Part shown: positions 9,235-18,665 of the stretch, piece by piece
Position numbering within the stretch: the stretch's first letter is position 1
Layout of the letters: each line of letters starts with the position of its first letter
Assembly (NCBI GenBank): GCA_946535225.1
Contig: CAMNDJ010000004.1
Span: 1-62,750, forward strand
DNA from: an uncultured Lachnospiraceae bacterium
GTDB taxonomy: Bacteria; Bacillota; Clostridia; Lachnospirales; Lachnospiraceae
Length of the DNA stretch: 62,750 bases
Direction: 5' to 3'
The notes under the pieces: model-generated
The model's input: only the letters and a program-made list of their open reading frames with translations
What the model was told of the DNA's origin: nothing
Databases searched by the model: none
Made by a program: the position numbers and the translations under genes

Positions 9235-9966
9235 ATGGCTGATGATAATGAAAAACTCAAAAGAGCGGTAGCCCGAGGGAACATACCTGTCGTCACACTG
9301 GATAATAAATGGCATAAGATATGGACCATGATAGAGAAACCCGCAGATGTCAAGAAACAGGAGAATGCGCTCAATGACCTTCTGCGCAAGCAGGGCAAAT
9401 ATGGGACCGATTCCAAGGACATCAAGAAACTCAAAAAGAAGATGATGGATGAGATCCTGACCTTAAGCGACAGTAATGATCCGGAAGATATTAAGAAGGT
9501 TGAAGAGAACAAGCGACTCATTGAGGAGTGCAATGACAAGCTTAACAAGATAGATGAGGATATGGGCGATCTTCCTTCGCAGATCGATGAGATAAACAGA
9601 GATATCATGGATGTCACCGCCAGACTCATATATGATGTGATGCATCAGAATGAAAAGGAGATCGACAAGCTCTCCGACTGGATCGCAGGAATAAGAGTCG
9701 AACTTAAGAAGAATGTGGTCCGCAAGCAGGAAATGGAGATTCAGAACGGTGTGATGTATTCATACATGCACGATGTGTTCGGATCCGACGTGGCTGACAT
9801 GATGGACATGAAATACAATCCGATGGAGAAGATCCTCAAACTCAAAGCCATCAAAGACGAGAAGAAAGCAGCTGACGCCAAGAAACTTGCAGACAAAGAA
9901 GCCGCCATTGCTGAAGCGGCAGCCAGAGAAGAAAAAGCAAAGAATGCTGAGGAAACGGCAGAATGA
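9235..9966 (+). CDS. Hypothetical charged coiled-coil protein
   Basis: Long ORF with SD, K/E/A-rich heptad-like sequence, in an operon-like position between rex and alr. Confidence 0.75.
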   Translation: MADDNEKLKRAVARGNIPVVTLDNKWHKIWTMIEKPADVKKQENALNDLLRKQGKYGTDSKDIKKLKKKMMDEILTLSDSNDPEDIKKVEENKRLIEECNDKLNKIDEDMGDLPSQIDEINRDIMDVTARLIYDVMHQNEKEIDKLSDWIAGIRVELKKNVVRKQEMEIQNGVMYSYMHDVFGSDVADMMDMKYNPMEKILKLKAIKDEKKAADAKKLADKEAAIAEAAAREEKAKNAEETAE

Positions 9967-9982
9967 TGACTGCCGATATCAT

Positions 9983-11179
9983 ATGAACGTTAATTTTGAC
10001 AGAGTATGTGCCAAGATAGAACTGAATAATATCCGGTACAATATAGAACAGATAGATGCGATACTTCCGGATGACGTACGCATCATCGGAGTCATCAAGA
10101 CTGACGGATACGGTCACGGGGCGCTCCCTGTTGCCAAGGAGCTTGAGAACTATGACTGTGTTGCGGGGTACGGTGTCGCTACTGCCGAAGAGGCTCTTTC
10201 TCTTAAGACAGGCGGGATACGTAAGCCGGTCATAATCATCGGATATTCATTTCCGAGTTGTTATGAAGAGATGTTAGTCAGAGATGTCAGACTGACGGTC
10301 TTCAGAGAAGACATGTTAAGTGAGATCGATGCCACGGCTGCAAGACTCGGGCTTATAGCCAAGGTACATATCAAGGTCGATACCGGGATGAGCAGGATAG
10401 GTATCCCGGCAGATGATGAAGGGATAGAATTTGTTAAGAAGGCTCTGTCATATGAGCATATCAAGGTCGAAGGAATATTCTCTCATTTTGCGAGGGCAGA
10501 TGAGGCGGATAAGACGAGTGCGAATAAGCAGCTTAAGAGATTTGACGATTTCGTGGATCGCGTAAAACACGAATTGTCTTATGATTTTGAGATGGTCCAT
10601 ATAGCCAATTCCGCAGCGATAATAGAGATGCCTGAGGCTTATCACCATTATGTGAGGGCAGGTGTTATACTGTACGGATTGTGGCCGAGTGATGAAGTCA
10701 ACAGATCGATCATTTCGCTGCGCCCGCTTCTGACACTGGTGTCACATATAACCTTTATAAAAGAAGTCCCGGAGGGTACTGAAGTGAGTTACGGAGGGAC
10801 ATATGTGACAAAGGCTCCGACTAAGATCGCGACGGTTCCGGTGGGATACGGCGACGGTTATCCCAGGAGACTTTCGGGCAAGGGTAATGTGATCATACAC
10901 GGCATCAAGGCTCCGATCATCGGACGCATCTGCATGGATCAGTTCATGGTGGATGTGACAGATATACCGGATGTTAAAGAGGGCGATGAGGTTACTCTCA
11001 TAGGCTCCGAGGGAAATGAGACCATTACGATCGAAGATATTGCCGATCAGTCCGGAATGCTCAACTATGAACTTGCCTGCATCATAGGCAAGCGCGTACC
11101 GAGGGCATATACATATAACGGTGAAGTCGCTTATACAAGAGACTTTTTTGAAGATACGCCTCTTCATGCGTATGAATAG
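9983..11179 (+). CDS. alr: Alanine racemase
   Basis: RVCAKIELNNIRYNI, GVIKTDGYGHGALPVAKEL, VKVDTGMSRIGI-like, GRICMDQFMVDVTD; start corrected to ATG 9983. Confidence 0.95.
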   Translation: MNVNFDRVCAKIELNNIRYNIEQIDAILPDDVRIIGVIKTDGYGHGALPVAKELENYDCVAGYGVATAEEALSLKTGGIRKPVIIIGYSFPSCYEEMLVRDVRLTVFREDMLSEIDATAARLGLIAKVHIKVDTGMSRIGIPADDEGIEFVKKALSYEHIKVEGIFSHFARADEADKTSANKQLKRFDDFVDRVKHELSYDFEMVHIANSAAIIEMPEAYHHYVRAGVILYGLWPSDEVNRSIISLRPLLTLVSHITFIKEVPEGTEVSYGGTYVTKAPTKIATVPVGYGDGYPRRLSGKGNVIIHGIKAPIIGRICMDQFMVDVTDIPDVKEGDEVTLIGSEGNETITIEDIADQSGMLNYELACIIGKRVPRAYTYNGEVAYTRDFFEDTPLHAYE

Positions 11180-11197
11180 GGATCTGAGATTTAAGGT

Positions 11198-12169
11198 ATG
11201 AATGAAGCAATAATGATCATAACAGCATTGGCGATCAACGATCTTGCGATCATCGCGATATGGCTGGCATGCAAGTTCATAAAGAAAAAGCGCGCTGCAT
11301 CAGGGGATGCAGCAGAGCAGGAGATAATGTCCATAGTCAATGAGAGTGCCGCAGGCGGTTACATTGAGGACAATGAGGCCGAGATGATCGGCAATATCTT
11401 TGAATTCGGGGACAAATCCGCCAAGGATATAATGACCGACAGAGGCAATATTATTGCTGTCGACGCGTCGTCTAAGCTAAAGGATGCTCTGGACTATATG
11501 CTTGATACGAGCAACAGCAGATTTCCGGTCTATATGGATGATCTGGACAGGATAATCGGCATACTCCATCTTAAGGATGCGATGAGGCTGTCTCGCATCA
11601 AGGGGAATATGAGTAAGACCGTGGGAGATATCGAAGGGCTCATCAGGGAAGCACGATTTATACCCGAGACGCGCAAAGTCGACGTACTGTTTAGGAACAT
11701 GCAGGCAGGCGGTCTTCAGATGGTCATAGTCATTGATGAATACGGTCAGACGTCGGGATTAGTTGCGATGGAAGATATCCTCGAAGAGATCGTCGGTAAC
11801 CTAAGCGATGAATATGACGAAGATGATGATCATATAGTCGAACGCGGAGAAGATAAATATATCATCGAAGGAGTGACCGAGCTTGAAGTCTTGGAGAAAC
11901 GCTTCGGGATAAGTTTTGATACGGAGGATTTTGAGACGATCAACGGATTTCTGATATCCAAGATGGACAAGATCCCTGACAAAAAAGAAAGATTTGACAT
12001 CACTGTCGGTGATTACAATTTCAAGGTACTTGAAGTTGATCATAATATGATACAGCAGGTACTGGTCACGAAGGTCGAGAAGACGACCGAAAATGCGGAA
12101 CAGGATGCTGATGCAACACAAAAAGAAGACGCGGATCGGGAGGAGATCCGGGAAAAGGAGAGAACGTAG
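11198..12169 (+). CDS. CBS-domain CorC/HlyC-type protein with a single N-terminal TM segment
   Basis: EIMSIVNES, DIMTDRGNIIAVD, SRFPVYMDDLDRIIGILHLKD, VIDEYGQTSGLVAMEDILEEIVG. Confidence 0.9.
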   Translation: MNEAIMIITALAINDLAIIAIWLACKFIKKKRAASGDAAEQEIMSIVNESAAGGYIEDNEAEMIGNIFEFGDKSAKDIMTDRGNIIAVDASSKLKDALDYMLDTSNSRFPVYMDDLDRIIGILHLKDAMRLSRIKGNMSKTVGDIEGLIREARFIPETRKVDVLFRNMQAGGLQMVIVIDEYGQTSGLVAMEDILEEIVGNLSDEYDEDDDHIVERGEDKYIIEGVTELEVLEKRFGISFDTEDFETINGFLISKMDKIPDKKERFDITVGDYNFKVLEVDHNMIQQVLVTKVEKTTENAEQDADATQKEDADREEIREKERT

Positions 12170-12171
12170 AA

Positions 12172-12903
12172 ATGTCAGGACATTCGAAATTTGCGAACAT
12201 TAAGCATAAGAAAGAGAAGAACGATGCTGCCAAGGGCAAGATATTCACCATGATCGGACGTGAGATCGCAGTAGCCGTAAAGGAAGGCGGCCCGGATCCC
12301 GCAAATAACTTCAAACTCGCTCAGGTGATACAGAAAGCCAAGGCCAATAATATGCCCAATGATACGATCGACAGAGGTATCAAGAAGGCGGCCGGTGAAG
12401 GCGGAAACGTCAATTATGAGCATATAACCTATGAAGGTTACGGCCCCAGCGGAACGGCCATCATCGTCAAGACCCTTACGGATAACAAGAACAGGACTGC
12501 AGCCAATGTGCGCAACTGCTTCTCAAAAGGCGGCGGTAATATAGGAACTCCGGGATGCGTGAGTTTCATGTTCGATGAGAAGGGACAGATAATAATAGAC
12601 AAAGAAGAATGTGATATGAGTGCCGATGATGTGATGATGATAGCACTCGATGCAGGAGCCGAGGATTTCAGTGAAGAGGACGACAGCTTCGAGATAGTGA
12701 CCGCCCCTGATGATCTTCAGCCTGTTTTGGATGCACTTTCTGAGAATAAGATCAATGTTCTGTCCGGTGAAGTAACGATGCTCCCGCAGACTTATGTGGA
12801 TGTGACGGATGAAGAAACCGTCAAGCAGATACAGCGTATACTTGATCTTCTTGATGAAGACGATGACGTCCAGGATGTATATACCAACTGGAGTGATTCA
12901 TAA
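12172..12903 (+). CDS. yebC: YebC/PmpR family protein
   Basis: MSGHSKFANIKHKKEKNDAAKGKIFTMIGREI, YEGYGPSGTAIIV, DNKNRTAANVR. Confidence 0.97.
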   Translation: MSGHSKFANIKHKKEKNDAAKGKIFTMIGREIAVAVKEGGPDPANNFKLAQVIQKAKANNMPNDTIDRGIKKAAGEGGNVNYEHITYEGYGPSGTAIIVKTLTDNKNRTAANVRNCFSKGGGNIGTPGCVSFMFDEKGQIIIDKEECDMSADDVMMIALDAGAEDFSEEDDSFEIVTAPDDLQPVLDALSENKINVLSGEVTMLPQTYVDVTDEETVKQIQRILDLLDEDDDVQDVYTNWSDS

Positions 12904-12920
12904 GCGAAAAGAGGAAATAA

Positions 12921-14051
12921 ATGTCTGATAATCTGGCGGAAACTGAAGTAAAACTCGTTTCACAAGAAACGGGCGAGGAATTAAGACCAAAGAGAAACAG
13001 AAAGAAGCTTTTTACGGTGCTGACCGTTTTGGGCTTTCTTGCCGTTGTCGGAACTCAGCTCTTTATACGTATGATATATTTAAGCGATATATTGTATGAG
13101 ATCAAGGTGTCCGATCTTGTGGATCATTATTTTGATGTCGCATATATCAAAGAGAACGGTCTTATATATACCGATTATTTCTCGGTAAGCGGCCTGTATC
13201 TTGTTATCTTATCCTGTCTGTTCAAGCTGTTCGGAAATGTATATCAGGTCATAATCTATTATGATGCTTTTCTTGAACTTTTGGCCCTGATATTCATCTT
13301 TGCCGGATTAAGAAAGATATTCGGAAGAGCATTTGCTGTCATTGTCTCTCTTATAATAGCTGCTTATCCCGCGATAATGATCGAATACAGTCTTTACTGC
13401 AATACGATGTATATTCTTTTATGGCGAGATGACAGGATACTGTATCTTGCCGGAGCTATCGCGTTCATGTTCCTTGGCCTGATCATATGGGCGATCAAGA
13501 AGAGCATAAAGAGCAGGAAAGAAGACGGGGCAACAGATGACCCCACGGATAATGCGGATGCTTCTACGCAGCCGGGATCTGCAACAGTTAAGAAACAGGC
13601 TTCAGAAAGCGTAAAGAAAACCCCCGAAGATTATTATGAAGATCCTTATCCGTACGGTTCACAGCTTAAAGTGGTTCTGTCTGAGGACGGAATGCTCGTT
13701 GAGGAATATAAGGTTGTCGATCCGGACGGACTGATACCTCCCGAGGTAGCGGCCAAGCTCGATGCAGAGGAAAACGCACAGAATGCCATAATAGACGTTA
13801 CGGATGAAAACGCAGAGCCATCATTGCAAGAAAGCGCTGCATCGGATCTGAATGAGAGCGATACTGCAGAGACGATCGATAATGATGATGAAGATACATC
13901 CGGTGACGGAGAGGTAGAGCTTTTGATCAATCCTCTTCCCGGCCCTAAGAAGCATGAGCACAAGGACATAGATTATGATTATGATATCCCGGAATCGGAA
14001 ATGAGATTCGACCTGGATATTGACGAAAACGCACAATACGATCATGAGTAA
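12921..14051 (+). CDS. Hypothetical membrane protein with long acidic cytosolic tail, overlaps ftsK start
   Basis: Several TM segments in N-terminal 190 aa, then acidic tail ending NPLPGPKKHEHKDIDYDYDIPESEMRFDLDI. Confidence 0.8.
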   Translation: MSDNLAETEVKLVSQETGEELRPKRNRKKLFTVLTVLGFLAVVGTQLFIRMIYLSDILYEIKVSDLVDHYFDVAYIKENGLIYTDYFSVSGLYLVILSCLFKLFGNVYQVIIYYDAFLELLALIFIFAGLRKIFGRAFAVIVSLIIAAYPAIMIEYSLYCNTMYILLWRDDRILYLAGAIAFMFLGLIIWAIKKSIKSRKEDGATDDPTDNADASTQPGSATVKKQASESVKKTPEDYYEDPYPYGSQLKVVLSEDGMLVEEYKVVDPDGLIPPEVAAKLDAEENAQNAIIDVTDENAEPSLQESAASDLNESDTAETIDNDDEDTSGDGEVELLINPLPGPKKHEHKDIDYDYDIPESEMRFDLDIDENAQYDHE

Positions 14052-16794
14052 TACAAATAACCGTAGAAAAAGGAATAACGGCAGATCAGCCTCACAGTCA
14101 CGTAACAATAAGGGACGAGGCTCTTCTTCGAATAGCAGAAACAGAAATCCGCGCACCGGGCAGCCGGCTGTTGTGGATGAACAGGTATTAAGCCCGCTTG
14201 TTTCCATTATAACGACTCTTATTATCAGCATTGTAATATTCTTAAGTAATATTGGAGTGTTTGGTACAGTCGGTGACAATATAAGCAGGGTCGTGTTCGG
14301 CCTGTTCGGTATGCCTGCCTATATACTGCCGATACTCGCAGTCGTACTCGTTTTTACACTGTACAGTGTAGCTGAGGGTTCCCCGGTACTGAGAAGAGTT
14401 ATATGCTCATGCGGTATATATATCGCGGCGAGCATACTCATAGAGCTGTTAAACGGTGTGGTCCTGAATGATCCCGTAAATTTTCTTCCGAAAGCCATAT
14501 GGGAGAACAGTTCTTCAGAGCGTACAGGCGGCGGGATAATATTCGGCTCGATCGCTTTTGCCATGAACAAATATCTGTCCAAGACAGGAACGGTCGCACT
14601 GCTCATAATGATAATACTGATCCTTATAGCTGTCTTTCTCGGGCGTGATGTATTAAGCAGCATGGGTGACGGAAGCAAGAGAGCGATAAAGGAAGCGGGC
14701 AGGAATGCTTCGGCCTTATCTCAGGCAGCTGTCGAGAGAAGGCGCAGAGCTGAGGAACAGGAAGAAGGAGTATACGATGACGATCTTCCGAGATATGCCA
14801 GGAAAAAGAACGGTATCGGTTTCGGTATAGGGAGTGATAACGGCGAAGAAACAAAGCAGGCCGAGGATAATGCACCCCGTATCAACGGAGAGGAGCTTCC
14901 GAAGATAGATAAGACTCCGCGCATCAATAAGAAGGTATCAGGCGTGATGACAGATGCAAGAGTCGGAGACACTTCATCTGCGATAAACAAGGCCGCTCAT
15001 GAGAGCGATGAGATCCATGAGATATTCTATCCCAGGGACGATGATAAAGATGTCACCGTAGAGAAGGCTTATGCGGTCTCGCGTTCGCCATATGATGAAC
15101 AGGCGGATATTTCTTTCGGAAGAGGCGGAGTAGAGATCACGGAAGAGGATAAGTCCGAGGATAACGAGGCTAAAGGTCCTTCTGTAATAGGGCAGAAACT
15201 TACAGCTCCTGCTCCTCGTAATGATAAACCGGTTTCTTCGGCTACTCTGTCCAATTCGGATCTTGATATGAAGAAGAAGATCACAAAGGCCAGATCTTCG
15301 TCCAAGGCATATAAGATGCCTCCTTTAAGCCTTTTAAACGGAAGTCCGTCTTCGGGTAAGAAGGGCAGCAACAGGGATGAACTTTTAGATATCGCCAAGA
15401 CCCTTCAGACTACACTTGAGACATTCGGCGTAAAAGCCAAGGTCACTGATATAAGTCAGGGGCCGAGTGTGACGAGATTCGAGCTCCAGCCCGAAGTGGG
15501 AGTGCGTGTGAATAAGATCGTGTCGTTGGCGGATGATATCAAGCTTTCGCTTGCGGCCACCGACATAAGGATCGAAGCGCCGATACCCGGCAAATCGGCC
15601 GTAGGTATAGAGGTTCCCAACAAGGTCAGCACGGGAGTCGGATTAAGAGAGCTTCTTGAGGACAAGGCATTTAAGGACTTTGATTCAAAGATTGCTTTTG
15701 CGGTTGGTAAGGATATAGCCGGTAAGACGATAGTATCCGACATTGCCAAGATGCCACATGCGCTTATCGCAGGTGCCACCGGTTCCGGTAAATCCGTTTG
15801 TATCAATACTATCATCATGAGTATCTTATATAAAGCTCATCCGGATGAAGTTAAGATGATCATGATAGATCCCAAGGTCGTGGAACTGTCAGTTTATAAC
15901 GGGATCCCTCATCTGATGGTCCCTGTCGTTACCGATCCCAAGAAAGCCGCTGCTGCGCTTAACTGGGGAGTGGCCGAGATGACTGAGAGGTACAAGAGAT
16001 TTGCGGATCTTAATGTCCGAGATCTTAAGGGTTACAACGAAAAGATAGACGGCCTTATAGCCAAAGGACAGAATACCGACGAAGAAGGTAATGAACTTCA
16101 CAGACTTCCTCAGATAGTGATAATCGTGGATGAGCTTGCAGACCTTATGATGGTCGCTGCCAAGGAAGTTGAGGAGAGCATCTGCAGAATAGCACAGCTT
16201 GCACGTGCCTGCGGCATTCATCTGATAATCGCGACTCAGAGACCGTCCGTTGATGTCATTACGGGACTTATCAAGGCAAATATGCCTAGCAGGATCGCTT
16301 TTGCAGTATCGAGCGGTGTTGATTCAAGAACGATACTTGATATGAACGGGGCGGAAAAACTCCTCGGTAAGGGTGATATGCTTTTCTTCCCTTCGGGTTA
16401 TCCCAAACCTGCACGTATACAGGGAGCTTTCGTATCCGATGCAGAGGTCGGCAGGGTTGTTGAATTCCTTAAGGATCAGGATTATGTCGGTGTAAATGTT
16501 GCCGATATCGAGAATAAGATAACCAATATGGTATCCGGCGCAGGATCCGGCGAATCCGGCGGGGGAGATGATATAGATGATCTCTTTGCCGATGCCGGAA
16601 GATTTATAATAGCACAGGACAAGGCATCCATAGGCAGCCTGCAGAGAAAGTTTAAGATCGGTTTTAACAGAGCGGCACGTATCATGGATCAGCTTGCCGA
16701 GGCAGGTGTAGTCAGCGAAGAAAACGGCACAAAACCAAGGGATATCATGATGAGCCCCGAACAATTCGAGCAATACGTAGAAGAATACATTTAA
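14044..16794 (+). CDS. ftsK: DNA translocase FtsK/SpoIIIE family
   Basis: TM N-terminus, HALIAGATGSGKSVCINTIIMS, IVDELADLMMVA, C-terminal gamma domain SIGSLQRKFKIGFNRAARIMDQL. Confidence 0.96.
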   Translation: MSNTNNRRKRNNGRSASQSRNNKGRGSSSNSRNRNPRTGQPAVVDEQVLSPLVSIITTLIISIVIFLSNIGVFGTVGDNISRVVFGLFGMPAYILPILAVVLVFTLYSVAEGSPVLRRVICSCGIYIAASILIELLNGVVLNDPVNFLPKAIWENSSSERTGGGIIFGSIAFAMNKYLSKTGTVALLIMIILILIAVFLGRDVLSSMGDGSKRAIKEAGRNASALSQAAVERRRRAEEQEEGVYDDDLPRYARKKNGIGFGIGSDNGEETKQAEDNAPRINGEELPKIDKTPRINKKVSGVMTDARVGDTSSAINKAAHESDEIHEIFYPRDDDKDVTVEKAYAVSRSPYDEQADISFGRGGVEITEEDKSEDNEAKGPSVIGQKLTAPAPRNDKPVSSATLSNSDLDMKKKITKARSSSKAYKMPPLSLLNGSPSSGKKGSNRDELLDIAKTLQTTLETFGVKAKVTDISQGPSVTRFELQPEVGVRVNKIVSLADDIKLSLAATDIRIEAPIPGKSAVGIEVPNKVSTGVGLRELLEDKAFKDFDSKIAFAVGKDIAGKTIVSDIAKMPHALIAGATGSGKSVCINTIIMSILYKAHPDEVKMIMIDPKVVELSVYNGIPHLMVPVVTDPKKAAAALNWGVAEMTERYKRFADLNVRDLKGYNEKIDGLIAKGQNTDEEGNELHRLPQIVIIVDELADLMMVAAKEVEESICRIAQLARACGIHLIIATQRPSVDVITGLIKANMPSRIAFAVSSGVDSRTILDMNGAEKLLGKGDMLFFPSGYPKPARIQGAFVSDAEVGRVVEFLKDQDYVGVNVADIENKITNMVSGAGSGESGGGDDIDDLFADAGRFIIAQDKASIGSLQRKFKIGFNRAARIMDQLAEAGVVSEENGTKPRDIMMSPEQFEQYVEEYI

Positions 16795-16796
16795 TG

Positions 16797-16963
16797 CAAG
16801 GAGGAATAGTGTGAAAATATGATCGATATCATATTTTCACACCTGCGATTTGAGACGAGCCCAAATCGCTTTTATCGCATCGGCGAATACGGTTGTAAGA
16901 CCAACCTTATATTCGCCTCGCGAACTCGCACACAGTGCTCGTCAAGGAGGAATAGTGTGAAAA
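16797..16963 (+). promoter_or_regulatory. Structured 5' element upstream of fhs flanked by 21-nt direct repeats (caaggaggaatagtgtgaaaa at 16797-16817 and 16943-16963)
   Basis: Perfect repeat carrying SD+GTG; hairpin 16809-16842 (15-bp arms); hairpin 16845-16869 (8-bp arms); hairpin 16882-16917; loop gacgagc 16854-16860 complementary to gctcgtc 16937-16943. Confidence 0.7.
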
Positions 16964-18627
16964 GTGATATAGAGATAGCTCGTGAAGCAACTCTTGAACC
17001 CATAGTAAACATAGCTGCCGGATTGGGTGCAGGGCAAGATGATATTGAACTGTACGGCAAATATAAATGCAAGCTTACGAGTGAGTTCATAGATAAACTC
17101 AAAGATAAGCCGGACGGTAAGCTCATCCTTGTGACTGCCATCAATCCGACTCCTGCGGGAGAAGGCAAGACGACGACGACTGTAGGCTTGGGTCAGGCAA
17201 TGTCTAAGATCGGCAAAAAAGCCGTGATCGCACTTAGGGAACCATCCTTAGGTCCCTGCTTCGGCATCAAAGGAGGGGCTGCAGGCGGAGGGATGGCTCA
17301 GGTCGTTCCGATGGACGAACTCAATCTGCATTTTACCGGAGATTTTCATGCGATAACATCGGCAAATAATCTTTTGGCCGCGATAATAGATAACCATATC
17401 CATCAGGGTAATGAGCTTAGGATCGATACCAGACAGATAATCTGGAAACGATGCCTTGATATGAACGACAGAGCACTTCGCAATGTTGTTGTCGGTATGG
17501 GGAGTAAGGCAGACGGATTCGTAAGAGAAGACCATTTTGTGATCACGGTTGCAAGTGAGATAATGGCCATACTCTGTCTTGCATCAGACTTAAAGGACCT
17601 GAAGGTCAGACTCTCAAGGATAATAGTAGCCTATGATCTGGACGGTGATCCTGTCACTGCGGGGATGTTAAATGCTGTCGGAGCCATGGCTGCATTGCTT
17701 AAAGATGCCATAAAACCGAATCTCATTCAGACTCTTGAGCATACTCCGGCCATCGTTCACGGCGGACCTTTTGCCAATATCGCACACGGATGTAATTCCG
17801 TCATTGCGACCAAGACGGCCCTTAAACTTGCCGATTACTGTATAACGGAAGCCGGATTCGGTGCTGATCTCGGTGCCGAGAAGTTCCTTGATATCAAGTG
17901 CAGACAGGCCGGGCTTAAGCCGGACGCCATAGTGCTCGTTGCTACGATAAGAGCTCTTAAATATAACGGCGGTATTCCCAAGGACAAAACTTCCGAGCCT
18001 GACATGGATGCGCTTAAGAGAGGTATAGTGAACCTTGAGGCTCATATGGAGAATCTCATGAAATACGGTGTTCCTGTTGTAGTGGCACTTAATGCTTTTG
18101 TGACCGATACGGATGAAGAAATCGGATTTGTCAGGGATTTTTGTAAAGCAAAAGGTGCTGAATTTGCTCTTTCCAACGTATGGGAAAAGGGCGGAGACGG
18201 CGGCATCGAACTTGCTAAAACTGTTGTTGATACAATAGAGAATAAAAAGGCTGATTTTGCTCCTGTATATTCGCTGGATCTTTCCATCAAAGATAAGATA
18301 AATGCGATCGCGACCAAGATCTACGGTGCAGGCAGCGTTTCTTACGCGCCCGCTGCGATAAAGAGCATGGAAAAACTTGAAAGCCTCGGTTTTAATGATC
18401 TTCCGATATGTATGGCCAAGACTCAGTATTCGCTTTCGGATGATCCGGCTGCACTGGGAAGACCGGAAGGATTTGATTTAAGAGTCAGAGACATGTATGT
18501 TTCCGCCGGAGCGGGATTTATCGTTGCTCTGACCGGAGATATAATGACTATGCCGGGACTACCCAAGAAACCTGCGGCATATTCTATTGATGTTGATGAT
18601 AACGGCGCCATTACCGGGCTTTTCTGA
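16957..18627 (+). CDS. fhs: Formate--tetrahydrofolate ligase
   Basis: [16 protein letters not shown]-terminus, [36 protein letters not shown]; native GTG start 16957 rather than ORF-track ATG 16819. Confidence 0.95.
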   Translation: MKSDIEIAREATLEPIVNIAAGLGAGQDDIELYGKYKCKLTSEFIDKLKDKPDGKLILVTAINPTPAGEGKTTTTVGLGQAMSKIGKKAVIALREPSLGPCFGIKGGAAGGGMAQVVPMDELNLHFTGDFHAITSANNLLAAIIDNHIHQGNELRIDTRQIIWKRCLDMNDRALRNVVVGMGSKADGFVREDHFVITVASEIMAILCLASDLKDLKVRLSRIIVAYDLDGDPVTAGMLNAVGAMAALLKDAIKPNLIQTLEHTPAIVHGGPFANIAHGCNSVIATKTALKLADYCITEAGFGADLGAEKFLDIKCRQAGLKPDAIVLVATIRALKYNGGIPKDKTSEPDMDALKRGIVNLEAHMENLMKYGVPVVVALNAFVTDTDEEIGFVRDFCKAKGAEFALSNVWEKGGDGGIELAKTVVDTIENKKADFAPVYSLDLSIKDKINAIATKIYGAGSVSYAPAAIKSMEKLESLGFNDLPICMAKTQYSLSDDPAALGRPEGFDLRVRDMYVSAGAGFIVALTGDIMTMPGLPKKPAAYSIDVDDNGAITGLF

Positions 18628-18665
18628 CCGGATGTTACAGATATAACCTACGGACGGCATGACTT

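Noticed and set aside
16819-16956. N-terminal 46 aa of the ORF-track version of Fhs as real protein
   Set aside because: Native Fhs start matches GTG 16957 with SD; the extension translates a structured repeat-like element. Kept only as a low-certainty isoform idea
16797-16956. ZTP (pfl) or THF riboswitch upstream of fhs
   Set aside because: No CCGCCUGGGCA-like conserved pfl core and no THF-riboswitch consensus that I can recognise; cmscan would settle it
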